Source: an uncultured Peptococcaceae bacterium
Lineage (GTDB): Bacteria > Bacillota > Desulfotomaculia > Desulfotomaculales > Desulfallaceae
NCBI GenBank assembly: GCA_913064925.1
Contig: CAJYBN010000070.1
Location: 1 to 12,700, forward strand
Reading direction: 5' to 3'
DNA: 12,700 nt
Shown: positions 6,812 through 12,300 of the stretch, piece after piece
Numbering within the stretch: the stretch's first letter is position 1
How the letters are laid out: every line of letters begins with the position of its first letter
Position numbers and translations under genes: made by a program
Notes under the pieces: model-generated
Seen by the model: only the letters and a program-made list of their open reading frames with translations
The model's database searches: none
Told to the model about the DNA's origin: nothing

Positions 6812-7312
6812 GTGTCGAAAATGGAACCGTCTAAAACCGAGTTTTCGGAAAAAGTAGTTTTTGTCAACCGCGTGGCCAAAGTGGTCAAGGGCGGCCGGCG
6901 ATTCAGCTTTTCAGCTCTGGTGGTTGTGGGCGACGGCAACGGCCGGGTCGGCGCCGGGTTGGGCAAGGCCGGCGAAGTGCCGGAAGCCATCCGCAAAGGC
7001 ATTGACGATGCCAAAAAGAACTTGGTTTTTGTGCCCCGCATCGGGACCACCATACCCCACGAAGTTACCGGCCGGTTCGGGGCCGGCAAAGTACTGCTGA
7101 AACCCGCCGCACCGGGTACCGGCATTATCGCGGGCGGGCCGGTGCGGGCCATCATGGAGCTGGCTGGAGTGGGGGACATTTTAACCAAGTCTCTGGGCTC
7201 CAACAATGCCAACAACGTGGTGCGGGCCACCATCGAGGCCATTAAGGAGCTGAAAACACCGGAAGAAGTTGCCCGGCTGCGCGATAAATCCGTGGAAGAA
7301 CTGCTCGGTTAG
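6812..7312 (+). CDS. rpsE: 30S ribosomal protein S5
   Basis: S5 forms part of the decoding and mRNA-entry region and influences fidelity. The 166-residue protein has the double-stranded RNA-binding-like N-terminal domain with VAKVVKGGRRFSFSALVVVG (21-40). The VVKGGR loop there is where spectinomycin-resistance changes occur in other bacteria, and it looks wild type. A second domain follows from GTGIIAGGPVRAIMELAG (103-120) to the SLGSNNANNVVRAT stretch. The start is GTG 6812, 6 nt after AAGGAGG (6799-6805). The TAG stop overlaps the ribosome-binding site of rpmD. Confidence 0.98.
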   Translation: MSKMEPSKTEFSEKVVFVNRVAKVVKGGRRFSFSALVVVGDGNGRVGAGLGKAGEVPEAIRKGIDDAKKNLVFVPRIGTTIPHEVTGRFGAGKVLLKPAAPGTGIIAGGPVRAIMELAGVGDILTKSLGSNNANNVVRATIEAIKELKTPEEVARLRDKSVEELLG

Positions 7313-7325
7313 GAGGTTAGGGACT

Positions 7326-7505
7326 GTGGCCAAGTTGAAGATAACCCTGGTCAGGAGCGTTATCGGGCGCCCGGAGACCCAGCGGAGGACGGTACGCTCG
7401 CTGGGGTTGACCAAAACAAACAGCTCCGTCATCCAGGAGGATACGCCGCAGATCAGGGGAATGATTAATAAAGTATCCCACCTGCTGAAAGTGGAAGAGG
7501 TATAA
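7326..7505 (+). CDS. rpmD: 50S ribosomal protein L30
   Basis: L30 is a small 23S rRNA-binding protein present in some bacterial lineages and missing in others. The 59-residue product, MAKLKITLVRSVIGRPETQR and onward, carries the family signature VRSVIGRPETQRRTVRSLGLTK in order and ends in HLLKVEEV. The start is GTG 7326 after AGGAGGT (7311-7317), which begins inside the rpsE stop codon. The frame is open further upstream to 7269 but that would read through the end of rpsE, so it was not used. Its place between rpsE and rplO is the standard spc order. Confidence 0.96.
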   Translation: MAKLKITLVRSVIGRPETQRRTVRSLGLTKTNSSVIQEDTPQIRGMINKVSHLLKVEEV

Positions 7506-7519
7506 AAAGGAGGTGCACC

Positions 7520-7963
7520 ATGAACCTGCATGAACTCAAGCCCACGCCCGGTTCCAGGCACAAGGCAACCCGCAAGGGACAGGGTATAGGGTCCGGATTG
7601 GGCAAGACCGCCGGTCGCGGACAGAAGGGGCAGAAAGCCCGCAGCGGCGGCGGCGTGCGGCCCGGCTTTGAAGGGGGCCAGATGCCCTTACAGCGCCGCA
7701 TGCCCAAGCGGGGATTTAACAACGCACCTTTCAAGAAAGAAATGGTGGCCGTGAACCTGGAAAAATTAAACCGCTTCGACAGCGGCACGGAAGTGACCCC
7801 GGAAACCCTGCTGAAAGCCAAGGTGGTAAAAAAACTGGGCGATGGTATCAAGATACTGGGCGGGGGCAACCTGGAAAAGCCGCTCACCGTCAAGGCCCAC
7901 GCCTTCAGCCAATCCGCGGTGGAAAAAATTAAATCCGCCGGCGGTAAAGCCGAGGTGATTTAA
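7520..7963 (+). CDS. rplO: 50S ribosomal protein L15
   Basis: L15 is a late-assembly protein with a long basic extension that threads through 23S rRNA. The 147-residue product starts MNLHELKPTPGSRH, followed by the glycine- and lysine-rich extension (about 17-60) with GRGQKGQKARSGGGVRPGFEGGQMPLQRRMPKRGF-type sequence, and a globular C-terminal domain with the KAHAFSQSAVEKIKSAGG end (near 126-143). ATG 7520 follows AAGGAGG (7507-7513) by 6 nt. The stop abuts the TTG start of secY with no gap, and GAGGTG in the last codons supplies the secY ribosome-binding site. Confidence 0.97.
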   Translation: MNLHELKPTPGSRHKATRKGQGIGSGLGKTAGRGQKGQKARSGGGVRPGFEGGQMPLQRRMPKRGFNNAPFKKEMVAVNLEKLNRFDSGTEVTPETLLKAKVVKKLGDGIKILGGGNLEKPLTVKAHAFSQSAVEKIKSAGGKAEVI

Positions 7964-9238
7964 TTGACCCAGCTAGTGGACGGCTTGAAAGGGGCCTTCA
8001 AGGTCAGCGAGCTGCGCACCAAGTTAATGTTCACCCTGTCCATGATTTTCATCTTTCGGCTGGGAGCGCACATCCCGGTACCCGGGGTGGACGTGGAGGC
8101 GTTTAAGGAGCTCATCGGAACAGGCATGCTGTTCGGCTTCTTCGACGTTATATCCGGCGGCGCGTTCAAAAGTTTTTCCATTTTTGCCATGAGTATTGTG
8201 CCTTACATTAACGCCTCCATTATCATGCAGCTTTTAACCGTGGTAATCCCACACCTGGAAAGGCTGGCCAAGGAAGGTGAAGAAGGGCGCAAAAAAATCA
8301 CCCAGTACACACGTTACTTCACGGTCATCCTGGCCCTGCTGCAGGCTGTCGGCATGAGCGTCATTATCGGCCGCTCCGGTGTGGTGAACAACCCCGGCTT
8401 TGCCAGCTACGCCGTTATTGCCATTACCTTAACCGCCGGGACCGCGCTGCTGATGTGGATCGGCGAGCAGATTACCGAGCGGGGCATCGGCAACGGTATT
8501 TCGCTGTTGATTTTTGCCGGTATCGTCAGCCGCCTGCCGTCGGGTTTACAAAACCTCTACCTGCAGTTTAAGGCCGGAACCATTAACGTGATGAGCCTGC
8601 TGATCCTGCTGGTTATCGGTGCTGCGGTGATCGCCGCGGTGGTGGCGGTGCAGGAAGGGCAGCGGCGCATTCCGGTGCAGTACGCCAAGCGGGTGGTCGG
8701 CCGCCGGGTTTACGGCGGGCAGACGACCCACCTACCCCTGAAGGTGAACCAGGCCGGCGTTATTCCGGTTATATTCGCGTCCTCGCTGTTGATGTTCCCG
8801 GAGCAAATCGCCCGCTGGTTCCAGGGCTCGGCCATCGCCGAATTCTACGTGCGCTATTTCGGTTGGAGTTCCGCGGCGCATACGGTCCTGTACGCCCTGC
8901 TCATCATTGGATTTACTTACTTTTATACCGCGGTGATCATGAACCCGGTGGACGTGGCCGATAACATCAAGAAATACGGCGGTTTTATACCGGGCATCAG
9001 GCCGGGCAGGCCTACGGCGGACTACATCGCCCGGGTGATGAACAAGATAACCCTGGCCGGCGCTGTGTTCCTGGCCCTAATCGCCATACTGCCCAACTTC
9101 GTGCTGCTGGCCACTCGCATTCCCAATATTTACTTCGGCGGTACCGCCTTGCTCATCGTGGTGGGGGTGGCACTGGACACCATGAAGCAAATCGAATCCC
9201 ACCTCCTGATGCGCAGCTACCAGGGCTTTATCAAGTGA
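7964..9238 (+). CDS. secY: Protein translocase channel subunit SecY
   Basis: SecY is the ten-helix membrane pore of the Sec translocon (with SecE and SecG), exporting unfolded proteins driven by SecA or the ribosome. The 424-residue protein is typical in length. Visible landmarks are the first membrane helix (about 21-40) ending in RLGAHIPVPGVD, the plug region after it, TERGIGNGISLLIF (171-184), the cytoplasmic C4 loop QRRIPVQYAKR (233-243), and the C5 loop KKYGGFIPGIRPG (336-348), which contacts SecA and ribosomes. The C-terminus ends RSYQGFIK. TTG 7964 directly follows the rplO stop, with GAGGTG at 7952-7957, so translation is probably coupled. map follows 16 nt later; adk, the common next gene, is absent. 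Confidence 0.98.
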   Translation: MTQLVDGLKGAFKVSELRTKLMFTLSMIFIFRLGAHIPVPGVDVEAFKELIGTGMLFGFFDVISGGAFKSFSIFAMSIVPYINASIIMQLLTVVIPHLERLAKEGEEGRKKITQYTRYFTVILALLQAVGMSVIIGRSGVVNNPGFASYAVIAITLTAGTALLMWIGEQITERGIGNGISLLIFAGIVSRLPSGLQNLYLQFKAGTINVMSLLILLVIGAAVIAAVVAVQEGQRRIPVQYAKRVVGRRVYGGQTTHLPLKVNQAGVIPVIFASSLLMFPEQIARWFQGSAIAEFYVRYFGWSSAAHTVLYALLIIGFTYFYTAVIMNPVDVADNIKKYGGFIPGIRPGRPTADYIARVMNKITLAGAVFLALIAILPNFVLLATRIPNIYFGGTALLIVVGVALDTMKQIESHLLMRSYQGFIK

Positions 9239-9254
9239 CCGGAGTGTTGCCCGC

Positions 9255-10001
9255 ATGATCATTTGCAAGTCCGAGCAAGAGCTTGGTTACATGCGCGAGG
9301 CCGGCCGGGTGGTGGCCGGCGCGCTGGAGGCGGTGGCCAAGGCGATATCTCCCGGGGTCACCACCGCGGAGCTGGACCGTATAGCCGAGGAGTATATTTT
9401 ATCCAAGGGTGCCAGGCCGGCTTTCAAGGGACTGTACGGGTTTCCGGCCACCATCTGTGCCTCGGTGAACGAGGAAGTGGTACACGGCATTCCCGGTTTA
9501 AAAAAATTGCGATCTGGAGATATTATCAGTATTGACATTGGTGCGGAAATTAATGGATATTATGGTGACAGTGCCCAGACATTCCCGGTGGGGGATATAG
9601 CACCGGAAGTGCAGAAGCTGCTGGATGTTACCAGGGAAGCACTGGCCAGGGGCATCGAAATGGCCAGGAGCGGCAACCGGCTTTTCGATATATCGCATGC
9701 CGTGCAGTCATACGTGGAAAAACATGGTTTTTCCGTGGTCAGAGATTACGTCGGGCACGGCATCGGCAGGAAGATGCACGAGGAACCGCAGGTACCTAAC
9801 TTCGGTCGCCCCGGGCGGGGGCCGAGATTGAGACCGGGTATGACATTAGCTATAGAACCGATGGTCAACATGGGCGTCTACCAGGTGCAAACTCTTCCGG
9901 ATAACTGGACGGTGGTTACCAAGGACGGTAAACCTTCCGCTCATTTTGAACATACTGTGGCCATTACCGATGGCGAACCGGTGATACTGACCTTGCCTTA
10001 A
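9255..10001 (+). CDS. map: Methionine aminopeptidase, type I
   Basis: This cytoplasmic metalloenzyme removes the initiator methionine from nascent proteins when the second residue is small. The 248-residue protein is a minimal type Ia form without the N-terminal zinc-finger extension. All expected active-site residues are present: His77 (VHGIPG), Asp94 and Asp105 (SIDIGAEINGYYGDS), His168 (GHGIG), Glu201 (AIEPM) and Glu232 (HFEHTVAITDG), plus His175 near the substrate pocket. ATG 9255 has only a weak ribosome-binding site (GGAG, 9241-9244), so coupling to secY 16 nt upstream is plausible. Bases near 9495-9580 are visibly AT-richer than the rest of the gene. A 135-nt GC-rich gap follows. Confidence 0.98.
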   Translation: MIICKSEQELGYMREAGRVVAGALEAVAKAISPGVTTAELDRIAEEYILSKGARPAFKGLYGFPATICASVNEEVVHGIPGLKKLRSGDIISIDIGAEINGYYGDSAQTFPVGDIAPEVQKLLDVTREALARGIEMARSGNRLFDISHAVQSYVEKHGFSVVRDYVGHGIGRKMHEEPQVPNFGRPGRGPRLRPGMTLAIEPMVNMGVYQVQTLPDNWTVVTKDGKPSAHFEHTVAITDGEPVILTLP

Positions 10002-10003
10002 CG

Positions 10004-10120
10004 CGGTTGCCGGTTGCCGGGCGGAAAGCCGGGGCGGCGGAGCAGCCGGAACCGGCCGGCTGGGAGCGGGCCCGCCGGCCGCGCGTGCGGCGGGAAACAT
10101 GTGGTATTTGTACCGGTTGC
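10004..10120 (+). repeat. Three copies of CGGTTGC in the map-KOW gap
   Basis: Two adjacent copies of CGGTTGC (10004-10010 and 10011-10017) and a third at 10114-10120 bracket the strong stem-loop of this gap. A fourth copy lies at 720-726 beside the rplW-rplB stem-loop. A 7-mer is expected by chance about once per strand in a window this size, so four copies, all noncoding, is only mildly unusual. No function is assigned. The window was not searched exhaustively for further copies. Confidence 0.4.
10053..10081 (+). other. Strong GC-rich stem-loop between map and the KOW gene
   Basis: CGGCCGGC (10053-10060) is perfectly complementary to GCCGGCCG (10074-10081). Past a one-base bulge (T10061), GGG (10062-10064) pairs with CCC (10071-10073), closing a 6-nt loop. 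The structure is all G-C pairs and lies centrally in the 135-nt gap. No T-run follows, so a classical intrinsic terminator is unlikely. It might attenuate transcription, protect an mRNA end, or be a leftover of a small repeat; the sequence does not decide. No convincing -35/-10 pair was seen in the gap. Confidence 0.6.
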
Positions 10121-10136
10121 ACGGGAGGGTGATGGA

Positions 10137-10457
10137 ATGGAAAAAAAGGTAATCCCGGGACAACTGGTGGAATCCAGGTCCGGACGAGATAGCGGCAGGG
10201 TATATCTGGTGATGGAAGTTGTTGACGACAAGTATGTACTGGTTGCGGACGGCGTCATGCGGCGGGTGGAAAACCCTAAGAAAAAGAACGTCAAACACCT
10301 GATCGTTCATCCCCAGGTCGCCGAGGAGATTGCAGCCAAGCTGAGCTCAGGCGGGCACGTTACCAATCCCGAGTTGCAACAGGCCGTGCAGCGCCTGGCG
10401 GAAGCTGTTGTAAAGGAGGTTGGTTTATTATCTAATGTCAGGCAAGGATGTCATTGA
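10137..10457 (+). CDS. KOW-domain RNA-binding protein, L14e/L6e/L27e-like
   Basis: A short protein of this kind is commonly found between map (or adk-map) and infA in Firmicutes, and is related to the KOW domain of archaeal/eukaryotic L14e; its exact role is not established. The 106-residue product has the KOW-like core VIPGQLVESRSGRDSGRVYL with VMEVVDDKYVLVADG (about 5-39), then RRVENPKKKNVKHLIVH (42-58). A less typical tail follows (59-106), with a predicted helix QQAVQRLAEAVVKEV. ATG 10137 is chosen because GGGAGGG (10122-10128) lies 8 nt upstream. The frame is open through the whole preceding gap to a TTG at 10014, but that Gly/Arg/Pro-rich extension looks noncoding. Its last 23 nt overlap infA in another frame. 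Confidence 0.85.
   Translation: MEKKVIPGQLVESRSGRDSGRVYLVMEVVDDKYVLVADGVMRRVENPKKKNVKHLIVHPQVAEEIAAKLSSGGHVTNPELQQAVQRLAEAVVKEVGLLSNVRQGCH
10413..10420 (+). promoter_or_regulatory. Shine-Dalgarno of infA, unusually far from the start
   Basis: AAGGAGGT lies inside the KOW gene, and 14 bases separate it from the infA ATG at 10435 (15 counted from the last G of AAGGAGG). No in-frame start codon lies between them, since the intervening codons are GTT, TAT, TAT and CTA. Most other genes here have 6 to 10 nt. The same long distance recurs at rpsD and rpoA. Confidence 0.75.
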
Positions 10458-10653
10458 AGTGGAAGGTACCGTAATAGAGCCGTTGCCGAATGCAATGTTC
10501 CGGGTAGAGCTGAAAAACGGGCACAAAGTGCTGGCCCACGTCAGCGGAAAAATCAGGATGAACTTTATCCGCATTCTGCCCGGAGACCGGGTAATGGTGG
10601 AATTGTCCCCCTACGATCTTAACCGGGGCAGGATTGTTTACCGTTACAAATAA
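10435..10653 (+). CDS. infA: Translation initiation factor IF-1
   Basis: IF-1 binds the 30S A site during initiation and supports IF-2 and IF-3. The 72-residue product has the exact family length and is almost wholly an S1-like OB fold: MSGKDVIEVEGTVIE, then LPNAMFRVELKNGHKVLAHVSGKIRMNFIRILPGDRV-type sequence, and SPYDLNRGRIVYRYK at the end. The frame is open upstream to TTG 10420, which coincides with the Shine-Dalgarno and would add MVYYL; ATG 10435 gives the canonical N-terminus. It overlaps the KOW gene by 23 nt in a different frame, so its translation may depend on ribosomes finishing that gene. Confidence 0.98.
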   Translation: MSGKDVIEVEGTVIEPLPNAMFRVELKNGHKVLAHVSGKIRMNFIRILPGDRVMVELSPYDLNRGRIVYRYK

Positions 10654-10683
10654 CAGATAAAGAACCCGGGGGAGGTTTATACG

Positions 10684-10797
10684 ATGAAAGTCAGGCCTTC
10701 TGTCAAACCAATATGTGAAAAGTGCAAGATTATTCGCCGCAAGGGCAAAATCAGGGTCATATGTGAAAATGCCAAGCATAAACAGCGGCAAGGGTAA
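10684..10797 (+). CDS. rpmJ: 50S ribosomal protein L36, zinc-binding type
   Basis: L36 is the smallest ribosomal protein and binds 23S rRNA in the 50S subunit. The 37-residue product starts MKVRPSVKPICEKCKIIRRK and ends NAKHKQRQG. It has the complete zinc ribbon C11-x2-C14-x12-C27-x4-H32, so it is the zinc-dependent form, as opposed to the cysteine-free paralogue some bacteria induce under zinc limitation. ATG 10684 follows GGGGGAGG (10669-10676, read within CCGGGGGAGGTTT). The gene lies 30 nt after infA and 22 nt before rpsM, its standard place. Confidence 0.98.
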   Translation: MKVRPSVKPICEKCKIIRRKGKIRVICENAKHKQRQG

Positions 10798-10819
10798 AAC
10801 TAGGAGGTGTTGAAAAGGA

Positions 10820-11191
10820 ATGGCTCGTATCGCGGGGGTTGATTTACCGCGGGATAAAAGGGTGGAAATCGGCCTAACCTACATTTACGGTATCGGCAGG
10901 CCCACCTCGCTGAAGATACTGCAGCAAACCGGGGTTAATCCCGATACCCGGATAAGGGATTTGACCGAGGAAGAAGTCAACAAACTGAGGGATATCATTG
11001 AGAAGAACTACCGCGTGGAAGGCGACTTGCGCCGGGAAGTGGCTTTGAACATCAAGCGGCTGATTGAAATCGGCTGCTACAGGGGGCTGCGCCACCGCCG
11101 CGGGCTGCCGGTGCGCGGCCAGAACACCAAGAACAACGCCAGGACCCGCAAAGGACCGCGGCGGACCGTCGGCGTGCGCAGGAAAAAGTAA
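10820..11191 (+). CDS. rpsM: 30S ribosomal protein S13
   Basis: S13 lies at the top of the 30S head, forms inter-subunit bridges and contacts P-site tRNA with its C-terminal tail. The 123-residue product starts MARIAGVDLPRDKRVEIGLTYIYGIGR (the helix-turn-helix-like N-terminal part) and carries the signature CYRGLRHRRGLPVRGQNTK (about 87-105) and the very basic tail ARTRKGPRRTVGVRRKK. ATG 10820 follows AGGAGGT (10802-10808) by 11 nt, with a second purine run AAAAGGA next to the start. In E. coli, S4 represses the alpha operon at a pseudoknot around this start; nothing of that kind was identifiable in the 22-nt gap. Confidence 0.98.
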   Translation: MARIAGVDLPRDKRVEIGLTYIYGIGRPTSLKILQQTGVNPDTRIRDLTEEEVNKLRDIIEKNYRVEGDLRREVALNIKRLIEIGCYRGLRHRRGLPVRGQNTKNNARTRKGPRRTVGVRRKK

Positions 11192-11206
11192 CAAGGGGGG
11201 AAACAG

Positions 11207-11596
11207 ATGGCCCGTAGAGCCGCCAGAAGCAGAAAACGGGAACGCAAAAACATTGAACATGGCGTGGCGCACATTAAGTCCACTTTCAACAATACCATAG
11301 TGACTATAACCGATACAAAAGGAAACACCATTTCCTGGGCCAGTGCCGGTACGGTCGGATTCAAGGGTACGCGGAAAAGCACTCCCTTCGCCGCACAAAT
11401 GGCCGCTGAGAAAGCTGCCCGTGAGGCCATGGAACACGGCATGAAGGAAGTGGAAGTAGCAGTTAAGGGACCCGGCGCGGGCCGGGAGGCCGCTATTCGT
11501 TCCCTGCAGGCCGCCGGCCTGGAAGTTAGTGTGATTAAGGATGTTACGCCCATTCCCCATAACGGATGCCGGCCGCCCAAGCGCCGGAGAGTGTAA
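11207..11596 (+). CDS. rpsK: 30S ribosomal protein S11
   Basis: S11 sits on the 30S platform near the E site and binds the mRNA exit region. The 129-residue product has the basic N-terminal tail MARRAARSRKRERKN, the AHIKSTFNNTIVTITDTKGN segment (about 22-41), the KGTRKSTPFAAQMAAEKAA helix, VKGPGAGREAAIRSLQAAGL, and the diagnostic end DVTPIPHNGCRPPKRRRV. ATG 11207 follows AAGGGGGG (11193-11200). It is 15 nt after rpsM, and its TAA stop overlaps the Shine-Dalgarno of rpsD by one base. Confidence 0.98.
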   Translation: MARRAARSRKRERKNIEHGVAHIKSTFNNTIVTITDTKGNTISWASAGTVGFKGTRKSTPFAAQMAAEKAAREAMEHGMKEVEVAVKGPGAGREAAIRSLQAAGLEVSVIKDVTPIPHNGCRPPKRRRV

Positions 11597-11603
11597 AGGA
11601 GGT
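11596..11603 (+). promoter_or_regulatory. Shine-Dalgarno of rpsD, unusually far from the start
   Basis: AAGGAGGT begins on the last base of the rpsK stop, and 14 bases separate it from ATG 11618 (15 from the last G of AAGGAGG). None of the in-frame codons between them (TTT, GTT, CGT, TCG, TAT) is a start, so the spacing follows from the canonical N-terminus. Confidence 0.75.
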
Positions 11604-11617
11604 TTGTTCGTTCGTAT

Positions 11618-12244
11618 ATGGCTAGATACACGGGTGCACGATGCAAACTGTGCCGCAGAGAAGGTCAAAAGCTGTACCTGAAAGGAGACCGCTGCTATAC
11701 CGTCAAGTGTGCCTTTGACCGCCGCAGCTACGCTCCCGGCCAGCACGGTCAGGGACGGAAAAAGATTTCCGAGTACGGTCTGCAGCTGAGGGAAAAACAA
11801 AAGGCCCGCCGTTTTTACGGCGTTTTGGAAAAACAGTTCAGAAACTATTACCACAAGGCCGCACGGCAGCCCGGGGTTACCGGTGAAAACCTGCTGCGCC
11901 TTTTGGAGCGCCGCTTGGACAACGTGGTCTACCGCCTGGGGCTGGCCGCTTCGCGCAGTGAAGCCCGCCAGCTGGTACGTCACGGGCATTTCATTGTCAA
12001 TGGCCGCCGGACCAACATTCCATCCTTCCTGGTTCGGGTGGGAGACGAGATTACCGTCAGGGAAAGGAGCAAGGAGTCGCCGCGGGTGAAGGAACTGATG
12101 GAGCGCGCTGCCGAAAACACCCCTCCGGTCTGGTTGGAATACAACCCTGATCAGGCCAAGGGCCGGGTGCTGGCGCTGCCCACCCGCGATCAGATAGACG
12201 CCCCTGTGAAGGAAACCCTGATCGTGGAGCTTTATTCCAAGTAA
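11618..12244 (+). CDS. rpsD: 30S ribosomal protein S4, zinc-binding type
   Basis: S4 nucleates the 30S body and, with S3 and S5, encircles incoming mRNA. The 208-residue protein has an N-terminal four-Cys zinc site, C9-x2-C12-x13-C26-x4-C31, then APGQHGQGRKKISEYGLQL (39-57), and the S4 RNA-binding domain (about 98-160: RRLDNVVYRLGLAASRSEARQ, then VNGRRTNIPSFLVRVGDEI). It ends with VKETLIVELYSK. Its place between rpsK and rpoA matches many Clostridia and proteobacteria, whereas in Bacillus subtilis rpsD is located elsewhere and autoregulated. Tandem in-frame stops TAA-TAG close the gene (12242-12247). Confidence 0.98.
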   Translation: MARYTGARCKLCRREGQKLYLKGDRCYTVKCAFDRRSYAPGQHGQGRKKISEYGLQLREKQKARRFYGVLEKQFRNYYHKAARQPGVTGENLLRLLERRLDNVVYRLGLAASRSEARQLVRHGHFIVNGRRTNIPSFLVRVGDEITVRERSKESPRVKELMERAAENTPPVWLEYNPDQAKGRVLALPTRDQIDAPVKETLIVELYSK

Positions 12245-12278
12245 TAGAGGCTCCCGAGGGTTTATCCCATTCCGTTCT

Positions 12279-12285
12279 AAGGAGG
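12279..12285 (+). promoter_or_regulatory. Shine-Dalgarno of rpoA, unusually far from the start
   Basis: AAGGAGG in the rpsD-rpoA gap lies 15 nt before ATG 12301. An in-frame TAA at 12295-12297 rules out any earlier start, so the distance is real. The rest of the 56-nt gap has a weak CCC-GA-GGG palindrome near 12253-12260 and no clear promoter or terminator. Confidence 0.75.
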
Positions 12286-12300
12286 GGTTAATCTTAAGTT

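Noticed and set aside
10053..10081. Intrinsic terminator after map
   Set aside because: The stem is strong but no T-tract follows it, and downstream genes share the operon order, so a terminator call is not supported.
10014..10136. Extension of the KOW protein upstream to a TTG at 10014
   Set aside because: The added residues are Gly/Arg/Pro/Ala-rich translation of a GC-rich hairpin region, and ATG 10137 has its own ribosome-binding site and the family N-terminus.
10874..11989. A 371-codon open frame on the minus strand across rpsM, rpsK and rpsD
   Set aside because: It is antisense to three unmistakable ribosomal protein genes, resembles no known family by eye, and such frames arise readily in GC-rich coding DNA.
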